Source: Megaleporinus macrocephalus
Taxonomy: Eukaryota; Chordata; Actinopteri; Characiformes; Anostomidae
Assembly (NCBI GenBank): GCA_021613375.1
Contig: CM038709.1
Span: 32,006,415 to 32,070,414, forward strand
Direction: 5' to 3'
Length of the DNA: 64,000 nt
The position numbers and the translations under genes are program-made. The notes under the pieces were generated by a model. It ran no database searches. It was given only the letters and a program-made list of their open reading frames with translations, and was not told the origin of the DNA. This document shows positions 13,198 through 24,169 of this stretch, one piece after another; position 1 is the stretch's first letter, and the number at the start of each line of letters is the position of its first letter.

Positions 13198-15049
13198 ATG
13201 CACCAAGCTAAGTTACGTTATTCTACGTGCTTCAGTTGCATTGCAAAAGAACTTATGAAAACGCAGCAGAGCATTTTCTGTTTGTGTGGAAATGCCACCT
13301 CTTTTCCCCTCCACACAAAAGCAGAAGTAAGCAACGTGAGTATCCACCACGCACTCTGCGCCGGGCCAGGAGACGCCCCCCCATTTGCTTCTTGCCTGCT
13401 TTTCCTGTTTGGTCTGCTCTCTTTAGTTTGTGCCTTATCTTTCCATCATTCATTCCTCCTGCTTGATCCTGCACTTGGCTCTGTCTCGTGTGGTTTGGCA
13501 CTCTCCCATTCCACCCTTTCTGTCCATGAAAGACACTTTGTCCTCCCTTGCTTGAGAATCATAGACAGAGAGACAGAAAGAAGTCTTGGCACTCTTCGGT
13601 GGGTATCCTGCCATTAGACCTGGATGTTTTCTTGGCACAGTGTTGAGGGACAGCTTGCGGGCCTTCGTGCACAAATAATATCTTCTTTTGTCTTACACTC
13701 ATACAGCAGAGTAAAGAATGTCAGGAGAGTACGTATAAAGAAGAATAGTTTTGGAGAAGGTGGGGTCGGCCTCAGTGATACAACCTGGAATACAGGCTGG
13801 TATGCATATGTATTTATATGTAAATGATGGATGTTTAATAAGTGAATGGAATATTTTCAAGCAAAAGTCATCTGTGCCTTTTTTCCCAACTGTGCATGCG
13901 GTGTGCTTGCTACTGAGCAGTTTATTAAGGCAAATATATGAGTGATGCCATCTTAAATCCCTGTAGAGGTCACTGTTGCACGATGCAGCTGGAAGCCAAC
14001 AGAACCTTCCTCTGAGGGGAACTTTCAACATTGTCGCTAACTGACATTATTTGATTTCGACACGTATAAATATTAAGAACTCCGCTTATAAGTGGAACAT
14101 CTAATAACTTAATCCCGGCATAATAGCCAAGCTTGTTTGGTTTCAGACAAGCAGACTGCAGAAACACTTCTGAATCCCCAGAACAAGTGTTCTGAGACAT
14201 TTAATATTTTGTAAAATTAATTTATCTGTGAGCTCTGTCACGTTGATAACTTCAAATCCCCATGTCTGTGTTTCTGGAAATAATTACCATGCGCAATTAG
14301 GAAGGGGGTCTTTATGACGGAGCTTGGACATGAGATATCTTCATTTGCTCTACACTCCAGATTTGTTTATGCCATTTAACTCTGAAATCCACACGCTCCA
14401 TTCAGGGAACATATATGAATCAACGCTAAATCATATTTATCACCACGAGCACACGTCCAGATGGCAGCCTCTTAACTAAGCTTGGATTAATGTGAGGCTG
14501 CGAAGAACTGCATCAAACTCCTCTTAAGGACCTTTGAAGAACAACATAGCTAATCACTCATAAGGACGTTGTTGAGAATGTTTGCACAGTGAAAATAAAC
14601 AGTAAATTATGGTTCGGTATCGACACATGCACGCTGGCCCTTGTTCCTAGCCGCTTGGGCCGCTGTCTCTGATGGTTGCATGTGTATGTGATGGTGAGAT
14701 GCAGATGACTTGGCCTACATAAGCCCTTACTTAGGATTCTGTTTAAGTGTTAAAATCAATTCCAAGTAAATAACAGGAAAAGCTTTGTGTAAGCACTTTT
14801 CCACTGTTAATTTAGCCTTGTTAAATTAGCATCAGCATTGCTGTGGTGGGACAGTAGGGGGAGGAAGAAGGCTCTGAACAGCGGACCGTAGGTGTCTGAT
14901 GCCAGAGGTTAGTAACTCGAGCTAGATGTTTGGAAATTATGTCTGATAAACCGGAGAACAGAGGATCCTTATTGAGTTAGTGGAATATTTTGCCTCTAAG
15001 GGTCTGGACAATCTTTTTCTTTGTTTAAACTCTCTTGTAAATACTGATG
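13198..15049. promoter_or_regulatory. candidate cis-regulatory block C
   Basis: Little repeat content. The section 14200-14620 shows ordered conserved-looking words (AATAATTACCATGCGCAATTAG, CCAGATTTGTTTATGCC, AAATCATATTTATCACC). The open frames here, up to 139 codons, resemble no protein family. Regulatory role inferred. Confidence 0.35.
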
Positions 15050-15415
15050 CACAGTGCTGTGCAAATGTCAGAGACCATCCTTTGTTTTTAATTGTTCAGT
15101 TAGGCACAGTGTCAGGGCAAGAAAGGAGAAAACATATTACATAGATGCCTAAATATAATATAATTTTTTTTTTTCAGGATTGAGTGGGGCCATGCTTCGC
15201 CTTTATTATAGCTTCCATTTATCTTGGGAGACTTGTTTTCAGATTTTTCATCACCTCCAAAGTTCAGTGTAAGAATTTGGTTGCATTTTCTGCTTCTCAA
15301 GTGGTCCCAAACACATTCAGGGTTGAATGGAGGTGTGGCCAGTCCATTGTGATGATAGTTCTGGTGGTGCACCAGGCCTTGCATGCTTGTTAGGAGTCCC
15401 ATTTTCTTCTCCCTT
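15050..15415 (-). mobile_element. Tc1-like family T1, copy 2
   Basis: Read on the minus strand, 15299-15325 encodes NPECVWDHL, the C-terminal transposase motif shared with the copies at 19.3 and 20.9 kb. The terminal inverted repeat GCACAGTGCTGTGCAAATGT lies at 15050-15070. The reading frame upstream is degenerate, so the element is dead. Confidence 0.55.
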
Positions 15416-15539
15416 TCTTATTGAAGTGTATACTCTTATATCTAATCACCTCAGAATGAACCTCTGTAAACGGAATAACTTGTACTTAATTGTGTTTTTG
15501 ACATGGAAGTAAAATAAATGTAGGATGGTTATTGACTTT

Positions 15540-15815
15540 CACACAGTACTACACACATCTGACAGAGGGGCACAAAACTCCCCAGCACTGGACTTTTGAA
15601 CAGTAAAACTGCATTCTGTAAATGGAACCCCATCAACTGAGTTGTAATTTTGGGGACGCTTGTGATCCAGAACAAATCATCCAACATCAGTACCTGACCT
15701 CACTGCTGATGCTTTTGGGGCTAAATGCAATCACAACAATGTTCTAACATCTAGTGCAACACTTTCTCAGGAGTAGAGCCTGTTGCTGCAGCAAAGAGCA
15801 ACCAAGCTCTCTATT
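15540..15815 (+). mobile_element. DNA-transposon transposase remnant
   Basis: Contains GATCCAGAACAAATCATCC, CATCAGTACCTGACCTCACT and AATGTTCTAACATCTAGTGC in the order seen in 3' transposase sequence of many fish Tc1-like elements. Several frame breaks; no protein can be read through. Confidence 0.45.
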
Positions 15816-17940
15816 AATGTGCTTGATTTCCGTATATATGTACAGGTTCCACAGACTATATCTTGTTACCTTTCAATTCATTTTGAATAATTAACATATC
15901 AGCTTTATTCTAAATGATTAGTTTCACAAAGTGTGCTCCTGTTTAGAAATATTTATATATTTATATAACTTATTTAAGATGGAAGTGACAGTGAATCTAA
16001 TACAACATAACCCGGCTTCTGCCTAGCAAGGACGTTCCATTACGCTTTCATAATTCCACCCAGAGAACGAGGCTGCCTCTGTTTGCTTTGCTGCGGTTTA
16101 TGCATGCTAGCCCGGATGATTTCCACATCTAAAAGGACAGAGCATCTCATTTCTTGTCACTGTCTCCTAAATTCCTAAAGGTACAATTAGCATTTTGTCT
16201 GACAAAATGTTGAAAGGTTCATAGATTGATATTTGCAAAAAAATGCAGCAAAGATGTTTTTTTCCCCCTTCGATGCAAATTTTGACATTTATTAACTTTT
16301 ATTCCAGATCTGTTTATGGATTGTAAAGCGTGTGCATACATTCAATGAAAATAAAGGGAAATTACAATGTTTAAACACAATCACTGGGCGAAGCGCAAAA
16401 GTGTGTAATTTAGTGTTGAGGCAATGAAATTTTTACTGTCCTTGATTTATGTCTTCTGTGTGGCATTTCTAATGAGAGCGACCAGCGTTTCATAGCGGCA
16501 CGGAGAAGGAAACTACGTTTATTGCAGATCTCTCACCCCCCCTCACTGAACCCCTCCCACCCCTTTTCCTCAGGAGTGCTTTTCCCCCTGTGAAATAATG
16601 TCAGCACTTTCCCACCTTCAAAGTCCTTTTGTTTCTCAATCTATTAACAATTCTAATTGTGCAGCACTGGTTAAGTAAGCATGGTAAATAAGGCAGGGAA
16701 ACGCATTATTTCCCTTTAGTGCAGATTAAAGGTAAGACTGTTTTGTGCTGAAACACATTATCATGTGCTGGAGTATAGATGCTGGCATGAAATGTTCCCT
16801 CCCGCCTGGTTGAACACGAGTGAGTGGGTGAGTTTCCCGATGTTCCTGAAGAAGTGGAGTTTCTCTGGGAGAGAAAGTACCTCGTTCTCTCCTCATATCT
16901 GTTAATTAACATATCCATGCTCCACCATCTTCAAAAGGGATACAATCGCTTTAAATCTGATTAAAGTGATACATATTAGGCCGCCTGTTTTTCTTTGGGC
17001 CTTTCAGCTAATTAAATAGCTTTGTATGGCATCGACTGTTTTTTCCTAGACACAACACCCCCCCCAGTTCAACTTGGCTGTTCCGGACGGCCATATCTTA
17101 ATTGCGGATCATTTTGCAAATGTGGTTCAATTTCCTTTACAAGACAGTTACTGTTAACTGCTATTTTTAAAGCCAATAACAACGTCAAAGCTTTGGATGA
17201 TTAAAGCAATTAAAGTTTCCCTTTGTTTTCGGAATACAGTGAGATAGGGCGCCAGTGTTTGTATAACATTTATTAAACATTTACTAAATGGAATTGAATC
17301 TGTCATCGCTGAAGTTTTCTGCGACAATTACCTTTTAGCACGGCAAACACGCTTTCATTCAGGGAACATTTCACAGCTTATAGCCCTGATTAGCCTCATG
17401 ATTCTAATCAGACTTCAACCCCAAATCCACCAGCAGGGAGAGGAAAGTAGCTTAAGCGTAATTTTACCGTCGGACTTACCCAATTAGCATACCACATTTT
17501 CTCCATTAGATAAACTGCCTTTTGAGATCTGACTGGTTTAATCTGTTTAATGTCCGTGTATACTATAATCTCCCAATTCGCAAAAATCCTTTAAGGACAT
17601 CATTCACGTACTCTTCACAAGATACTTTGTAAAAGACGTGATCAAGTGCTGCTTTCAAAATAGTTTAATGCTGATTAGCGAGCCAGCATCCCCGGGGATT
17701 TTTTTTTCTTCATTGGTAAAAAAAAAAAAGTTGTGGCACAAAGTTAGTGAATCACTAGAAACATGTTTAATTATAAAGACTTCTATTTTAAATTGTGCTG
17801 CGAATTTAAACGATGCCATATTTAATGTATAAAATCAGAATGCTGCAGGGAGATATGTTTGTTGGTAGTTCTCTCTTTTCTTATGTGTTGGATAATGTTG
17901 GATAAGTTCTGAAAGGCTTTCACATTCTAAAGTCCATAAA
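15816..17940. promoter_or_regulatory. candidate cis-regulatory block D
   Basis: From about 16000 to 17640 the sequence is repeat-free and contains many A/T-core words in ordered mixed sequence (TTCAGCTAATTAAATAGC, CCCTGATTAGCCTCATGATTC, CCAATTAGCATACC, GGTTTAATCTGTTTAATG). This is the longest conserved-looking stretch upstream of dach1. Short C-rich runs occur near 16535-16562 and 17058. No exon was recognised. Confidence 0.45.
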
Positions 17941-17954
17941 TCAAAAAAAATATA

Positions 17955-19530
17955 CAGAATTGTGCAAACCTTAAAGAAGTTTGTTATTTCATTCCCAGTC
18001 AATTTTTAGATTGTTCTAATGAGATTGGACGTACAAAGCCTGAAATTAGTCTTGAGACACCTTTATCCTTTTATTATTATTCTTATTTTGTATTTTTTGT
18101 AACTTTGGGTCCAACAATAGCAAACTAGAAAATCCCCTCAATCCCCCATTTGACTTTAAAACAAAGGCTGTGTCGATCGACATCTCCAGTCCTTCTCCAC
18201 CCAACACAGTGACTCAAAATTACATTAACATCTCCAGTCCTTCTCCACCCAACACAGTGACTCAAAATTACATTAACATCTCCAGTCCTTCTCCACCCAA
18301 CACAGTGACTCAAAATTACATTGACATCTCCAGTCCTTCTCCACCCAACACAGTGACTCAAAATTACATTAACATCTCCAGTCCTTCTCCAACCAACACA
18401 GTGACTCAAAATTACATTAACATCTCCAGTCCTTCTCCACCCAACACAGTGACTCAAAATTACATTAACATCTCCAGTCCTTCTCCAACCAACACAGTGA
18501 CTCAAAATTACATTAACATCTCCAGTCCTTCTCCACCCAACACAGTGACTCAAAATTACATTAACATCTCCAGTCCTTCTCCAACCAACACAGTGACTCA
18601 AAATTACATTAACATCTCCAGTCCTTCTCCAACCAACACAGTGACTCAAAATTACATTGACATCGACTTGTCGAATAAATAAATATGTCCAAAATATTGT
18701 CTTGGTTACAAAAGGCATGTGAGAAAGTACATATAAATTATAATCTATAAAACAAACAAGCCAACACTAAAACTGTACTAATGTCTTAGAAAGAGACAGT
18801 GAGTGCTACAAACCTGCCAAGCTCTGGCCATTCAGAGAGAAAAGCCAGGTTGACCGTCAGCTGTGCAAACCTCTGCACTCCATCCCTAGAAGACGTAAGT
18901 CATTGGCCAATAGACGGAAAATGCAACAAGAAGTACATTCTTGGGACACTGTCAGAGAATTCAGAGAGTGTCTGAAGACTGCTTTTCATCACTCTAAGAT
19001 TATCACCTTGCATATGAAAAGGCAATGTCAAAGGAAAGAACCGTGTTTCAAATAATGATTAAAAGACATAGAGGACATGGAACTGCTCACAGCCATGCAA
19101 GACCTGGCAGACCATCAAAACCATCAGCATCTGATAAACATAACGTAAAGTGCTGTTACTGAGAAAAAGGGAACAGACAAATAGAAGTCATTTTTTTATA
19201 CATCAAACAAAGAAGCTGCTGGTGATCTCGAAACAGCGGACTGTCCAGCTCAGAGTCTGGGACTCAGGGTTATTAAATGTGTTTGGGACTACTTGCATCA
19301 CAAGAAGCAGAAAATGCAAGCAACTTCTTTCCTCTCTCTGAAAAATGAATACTTGTCCTTTATGACTGTACATGTGGAAAATATGACTTTTGCTGAACAG
19401 TGGACACATGAAATCATAATGAAGGGACTGCAGCAGGTTTCTACATGGGATGCAGGTGTATTGAGCAGGGCACCAGAAATCAGAATGTTTAAGTACACAT
19501 TATAGAACTCAATATATCGCGGCCTCAATG
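17955..19530 (+). mobile_element. Tc1-like family T1, copy 3, containing a minisatellite
   Basis: The left side has a terminal-repeat-like AGAATTGTGCAAACCTTAAAG (about 17957). Positions 18780-19130 resemble 5' transposase coding sequence, and 19272-19319 translates as IKCVWDYLHHKKQKMQ, the C-terminal Tc1-like motif. The 480-base tandem array at 18176-18655 lies between the left end and the transposase remnant. Frameshifts break the frame. The assignment of the left end is tentative. Confidence 0.5.
18176..18655 (+). repeat. minisatellite, 10 x 48 bp, with one AP-1 site per unit
   Basis: Ten near-identical 48-base units. Variation is nearly limited to two positions: G/A at unit base 4 and C/A at unit base 25. 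TGACTCA, the AP-1 (TRE) consensus, occupies unit bases 35-41 in all ten units (first at 18210-18216). Because 48 is divisible by three, the array is open on both strands and gives artificial repeat proteins (ISSPSP(P/T)NTVTQNYI-type on plus, VILSHCVGWRRTGDVN-type on minus). There is no splice, promoter or family evidence that these are genes. Confidence 0.95.
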
Positions 19531-20120
19531 AATTAGACGGGGATGGAGCTTTGTGCTGCCTCCATTTGAAGTCACCTCATTGATTACCTTGAGCTGAGTG
19601 GAAATGGCTCATGCATCTCATGTACATTATAACAAATGTTCTCTTTGCATTACAATTGAATTGTGATTGTTATGTTCAATCAATGCAAAAGGTCAAAGGA
19701 TCGCCTCTGCCAGCAATTTAATGGAGAAGTCAATGGGGATTCATTTTAATCACTGCGGTTGTTGCCGAACGAGCACAACAGAGACCGCCGATGGCACGGT
19801 AATTACTACTGTTTATACAGGTTTACCTTGCAATTTAGATATCCACAAATCTGTTGCCGTATATAAAAGCCCACACTGCTTCAAATAGGGTTTGGAGCAC
19901 CTTAGAGTAATTGTGGGCGATCAGGCTGTGTGCTTTGAAAAAAAAAATGAAATGAGTTCTCCTTTGAAGCCTGATATCACCAGAGGAGCAGTATTTTATG
20001 TGCGGCTGGACGTTTTGCCAGCTCAGCTTAAAGGAGACTCTGGTGTCTCTCGGACTGAATTGTGATTGTGATATTTGTGGGTGTGTTTAAGAGAGAACAC
20101 ACACTGGGAGAGTTGCATTT
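19531..20120. promoter_or_regulatory. candidate cis-regulatory block E
   Basis: A repeat-free island between two Tc1-like remnants. It contains AGGTCAAAGGATC at 19690-19702 (close to a nuclear-receptor DR1), TTACAATTGAATTGTGATTG, GGTAATTACTACTGTTTATAC and GCAATTTAGATATCC. The contrast with the flanking debris suggests selection against insertion or turnover. Confidence 0.45.
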
Positions 20121-20594
20121 GGTGACTGCTTCATGCCAGCATATCTTTTTAGCCCATGCAGTACACCATTTAATTATGATCTTGTAAACAGGTATATCAT
20201 GTGTATAATATCTGTTACTGTGAATTTGTTACAACTAGTATATACCAACTGCTTAGAAATATATATCTATCTATCCATCTATCTAATTCTTTATTATTTC
20301 ATACTATCTCTACCTAAACATGTGCACTGTAGCATATTATTAGCACCTATGTATATGGGGGCTAAGGTACCAGGTTTATTAGTATCTGAAAAGGTTCTGC
20401 TGATAAAACACCAGTACTTAATGACTTGTTTTATAAGTACTCTTATACTTCACCTCTGATGTGAAGAAAAGCATTTAATAAAAGTAAACTGAGATTTATA
20501 AGAAATCAGAGCAGCTCACCCCCTCTCAAACTTTTAGAACATACTCTTTATTAAAAACAAGTTTGTGCTGTTAATTTGAGATTAAAACCAGCTC
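20121..20594. other. AT-rich DNA with short ATCT tract, no gene
   Basis: An imperfect (ATCT)n run at 20261-20286. The open frame here (108 codons) is AT-driven and unlike known proteins. Confidence 0.5.
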
Positions 20595-20965
20595 TTAATT
20601 ACCACAGATTCCAGTGTTATAAGAAGAGCACTGGACAAAAGTCTGTCCTTCATTTATTTCAATCCGAAACATTCCACAGGTGTTTCTGACCATCCATCCG
20701 CTATGAGAGAACAATTCAGTACTAGGGGTCTTAAAGGAAATGTATCTGTCAAGAAGCCACTGAGACAAGGAAATAGACAAAAACGAAAAGAAGCTGCAAA
20801 TCAAACACTGAAGCTGCTGCTCTTCTCAGAACAATGGACAGAGTCCAGACCTCAACATCACTGAATGTGTTTGAGATCATTCAGATCGTGAGAAGTGGAA
20901 AATGCAACTTGTACTTATTCACAATTTAGACTGCAAATCTTTTGAATGAAGTTTGGTCTTTGAAG
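20595..20965 (+). mobile_element. Tc1-like family T1, copy 4
   Basis: Matches copy 1 at 20672-20785. From 20857 it encodes ITECV, then an in-frame stop (20872-20874), then DHSDREKWKMQ, the same motif as copy 3. Preceded by CAGAGTCCAGACCTCAACATC, typical Tc1-like transposase sequence. Inactive. Confidence 0.6.
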
Positions 20966-22864
20966 TTTGCACAATCATGTTAATTTAATGTATATCTTTG
21001 TAGGACTCTGGACTGCTGGAGATAAAAAAAATACTTTTAAGCTTCTCACTTTTTGGGCAGTATCAGTATTGGTCGTATGGGTGGGCGCAGTGTATTATAT
21101 ATGTTATTTCAGAAAAAGGAAGAAACTGTAATGTGAATACCACGTTTACCTCGCTAGGTTTCAGCAGGGCTTGTTTTTAATTAATTTGCTCATTAACAAT
21201 AAATTATGGTACTAAATTACAGATCCATTTTGTTTGGTTACTTTATACCATTTGGGTTTTGTGATGCAAATACATCACCTACATAGCTACTGTATTAGTG
21301 CAGCATTATAACTTAAAAGGGCATGCAGTCAAAGTTTCCAGCCTTTTTAAATCATATTTTCCAAGAACAACTTGGATCTTGAGGCTGTGGACTGGTAGTA
21401 AATAAGGGGCTCTAATTGGGAGAGCAAACACTCGGGTCTTCTTATCTGTTTACCTGTATGCTGAATTCCCAGGCGGCCCAGCTCACTCTGAATGAAGAGG
21501 TACATGGAACATTGCAATGAGGGTCCGGGATGGCGTCTCTGCATGGATAGTGTGACATTTAAAGGCATGTAGGCTCTCCCTGTCTGAGTAACCCCCTCCT
21601 TTGCTGGTGGAGTCCAGGCTGACAGTGGCCACCCTGACATCTGCCCTTCACTGGTTTCTGCTCTGTTTGCAGTGTGCTGCTTCTCTGCAAGGATGGGGTC
21701 AATGCCATGCAACCTTGAAGAGACAAATATTCAAGATCAATAAGTGTCGCCCCCCCACCTCCACACCCCCAGCCCAATACAACCAAACTCACTTGGGGCA
21801 TGTTTGTTTGAAAGATAGCAAAAATTGTAGCGTTTCTTATTCTGTACTGTGCATATGAAGATTAGATCAGTGTTGTGTCTACGGAACATTAATCAACATG
21901 CATTGTTTTGAAACACAAACCAAATAAATGTGATGTGAACAGCTGCTGCTGCTTCCATTGGTAACCCACAGAAGGAATATAGGCTGCTGTACATGTCCGT
22001 GAAGAATCGACCAGCGAAAGCAATGTGAAGTTGGTTGTGTTTCTGTTGAAGCGCACGAACTTTGTGCAATTAAAGTTATTTATCTCCCTTTTCAGAGTTC
22101 ATCAATTATATTGAAATACACTTAATGTCCATAAGGGGGATGATGTATGATTGGTCTAATTATTTCTTATTCACTATGCTTTCTAAAGCATATCAATTTT
22201 GTTAATACCATGTAATTAAAACATGTCAGTGCACTACAAGTTGCAGGCTGTATTAATGACTATGAAAATTATTTTAATTAAATAGCCAATTATAGAAAAA
22301 TCCTAACCATGAGAATTGACATTTAAATGAATTTAATTTAAATTGCTTTTCAACATTGTTTTATCAAAGCCTTATAGGATGAATAAATTATTACATCAAA
22401 CAATATACGGTGTCATTGATCATACTGGAGTCATATCACAGCTCTACTTTTAAATACTGCTCTGCTGTGATACATTAGTTTTATGGTTATTCATTAAGGT
22501 TGAGAGCAGTATGCGCTCTCTGTATGCCTCTTTTATTTCCTGCTGCCTTTGTCTTTGCATTGTTGAAAGCTGTAGCTGGTATGTGGAGTATCCAGTGGGA
22601 AACACAGTCTCCTGTTGGCACTGTTCACTCTATTGTGAGTTTGTTTGTCTGTCATTGCATTTCTAATGCAATACCATTATCTATTTGATATGCCACTAAA
22701 ATGAAATGGATCAGTGAGTGCTGTATCACTACAAAGGAAACTTATAGGGTAGCGCAGGGCACAGCCTAACTCTGGCCAGAAGATTTTTATGCAGTCAAGC
22801 AGGTTCAAGTAGAGCATACGTTCTCGTGGTCCTATACCAATGTCATCTTCAGATCTTTAACACA
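20966..22864. promoter_or_regulatory. intergenic DNA; candidate block F at 22060-22420
   Basis: The part at 20966-22050 shows no gene. The section 22060-22420 is AT-rich but not repetitive, with AATTAAAGTTATTTATCTCCC, GGCTGTATTAATGACTATG and AATTATTTTAATTAAATAGCC, which resembles homeodomain-rich conserved noncoding DNA. Further downstream nothing is recognised before the MITE. Confidence 0.35.
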
Positions 22865-23234
22865 TACAGTACTGTGTAAAAGTTTAGACACGCTTTTCTA
22901 TGTGGCAACCCAGTATTATTTGCAGTCATCATCTAAAACCTGCTTTGTCTACTCAGTGCTTCTTTAAGCTAAATTGCTGGTGAAGGCATTGAATAAATTC
23001 ATACAATGTCTGGGGCATCCAGGAGAAATCTGGAACTAAACTTTGTTCTTCAAACTGCCACACAAGATATTATCTACTTCTTTCACAATACAATATTCAT
23101 GTTACTTTGCATTGTATTTATGCTTAATTACATCTGTTCTAATGATATCTGATGATCTTACTGGTGAGAATACACTTATTGCCAAGATGAAGGTTTATTA
23201 ACAATAAGCTTAGGTGCCTTTGCACAGTAGTGTA
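22865..23234 (+). mobile_element. Tc1-ended MITE family M1, copy 1 (complete, 370 bp)
   Basis: Ends are imperfect inverted repeats: TACAGTACTGTGTAAAAGTT on the left, and on the right GCACAGTAGTGTA preceded by GCTTAGGTGCCTTT. The motif (A)CAGTACTGTGCAAAAGT-TTAGGCAC is typical of fish Tc1/mariner-like termini, which insert at TA. There is no coding capacity. A second copy lies in reverse orientation at 34549-34972. Confidence 0.7.
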
Positions 23235-23789
23235 TAAGATTCATCTTGCTTTATAACACAAGTAAAATAATTCCCACCTGTATTATTTTAATAACCCTCT
23301 CGGTGGCTATAGCATGTGAATATCAAGTGATAGCTAAGCTAACTTGCAGCCTCCACATGGTGGGATTGGCTTTAACATGCTGTTACAACAATGAGAGCAG
23401 TTCAGAGGTCTAAATCAAATAATCAAATAATATTGTACTCGCAAATGTGCTGTAAAAGCCATTTAAATAAAATATATTTCAGTTCTTTGGTGCAGATATA
23501 TTCTGTTCTACAAGAAATGAGCATTTGATACACCCTTTTACTAGTTGTGCTAATTTTCATGTATTTTTTTGTGTTTATGTTGGAAACATTCTCATTCAGT
23601 TTAAACAACAGTAAACTGTACTGAATAAACCATGTTCAAATTCACCATGGAGTAAAGGAAGTAAGCCACTTTCAGCTGAACTGTTTACAAACTATAGGTG
23701 CTCACATTCACATGTTTATGTTTGTAACAAAGGTTTAGGTTGCTTGCATAAACATATTATGAACCGTGTTTATTATTATTCTTATTAGA
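23235..23789. other. AT-rich DNA, nothing recognised
   Basis: No repeats that I can name and no coding signal. Confidence 0.5.
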
Positions 23790-24000
23790 TGCTGTCAAGT
23801 CATTTCCGACTTTTGCCGACTGTATAGTGTTTTGTCCAGAATATCCTGTCTTTGGTTGGGTCTTTAAGAATCTGAATGGCTGGTTCATGGTTCATCTGAT
23901 TGTATCCTTCTTAATCCTCTTCCTCTTTTACTTTCAGCTCTTACAAGCATAATGGTCTTTTCCTGTGAACTGGTTCTTCTCAGAATATGTCCAAAATAAA
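23790..24000. repeat. retroelement-like fragment
   Basis: Starts with GATGCTGTCAAGTCATTTCC and continues to CTTCTCAGAATATGTCCAAA. Both phrases occur in a widespread vertebrate LINE/SINE-derived repeat. The match is from memory and short, so the class is uncertain. Confidence 0.3.
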
Positions 24001-24004
24001 CGAG

Positions 24005-24165
24005 TGATCCAAGAAAGAACTAGCATCTACAAAAATCACAACTTTACAGAAGAGGCCAAAAACATTCTTTACTTTCAGTGTAAGTCAACAGAACCAGAGT
24101 TTTTTTTGCCTCTTTTCGAATATTTCCATTGGTCCACTTATCATAAAATTGATGCTGTATTGGAA
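24005..24165 (-). repeat. dispersed repeat family R1, copy 2
   Basis: The reverse complement reads ATGATAAGTGGACCAATGG, then CTCTGGTTCTGTTGACTTAC and AAAGTAAAGAATGTTTTTGG, matching 38990-39100 almost base for base. Opposite orientation to copies 1, 3 and 4. Confidence 0.7.
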
Positions 24166-24169
24166 TGAT

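Noticed and set aside
13198..13617. 139-codon frame with Cys/Leu-rich composition
   Set aside because: Overlaps two other frames of similar length and has no signal peptide pattern that I trust or family similarity.
14395..17375. 14-base word CATTCAGGGAACAT shared by two candidate regulatory blocks
   Set aside because: Several shared 14-mers are expected by chance within 64 kb, so it carries no weight.
18125..18718. Long open frames on both strands (170 and 197 codons) with 16-residue repeats
   Set aside because: They are translations of the 48-base minisatellite. A unit length divisible by three keeps all copies in frame on both strands, and there is no promoter, splice site or protein family support.
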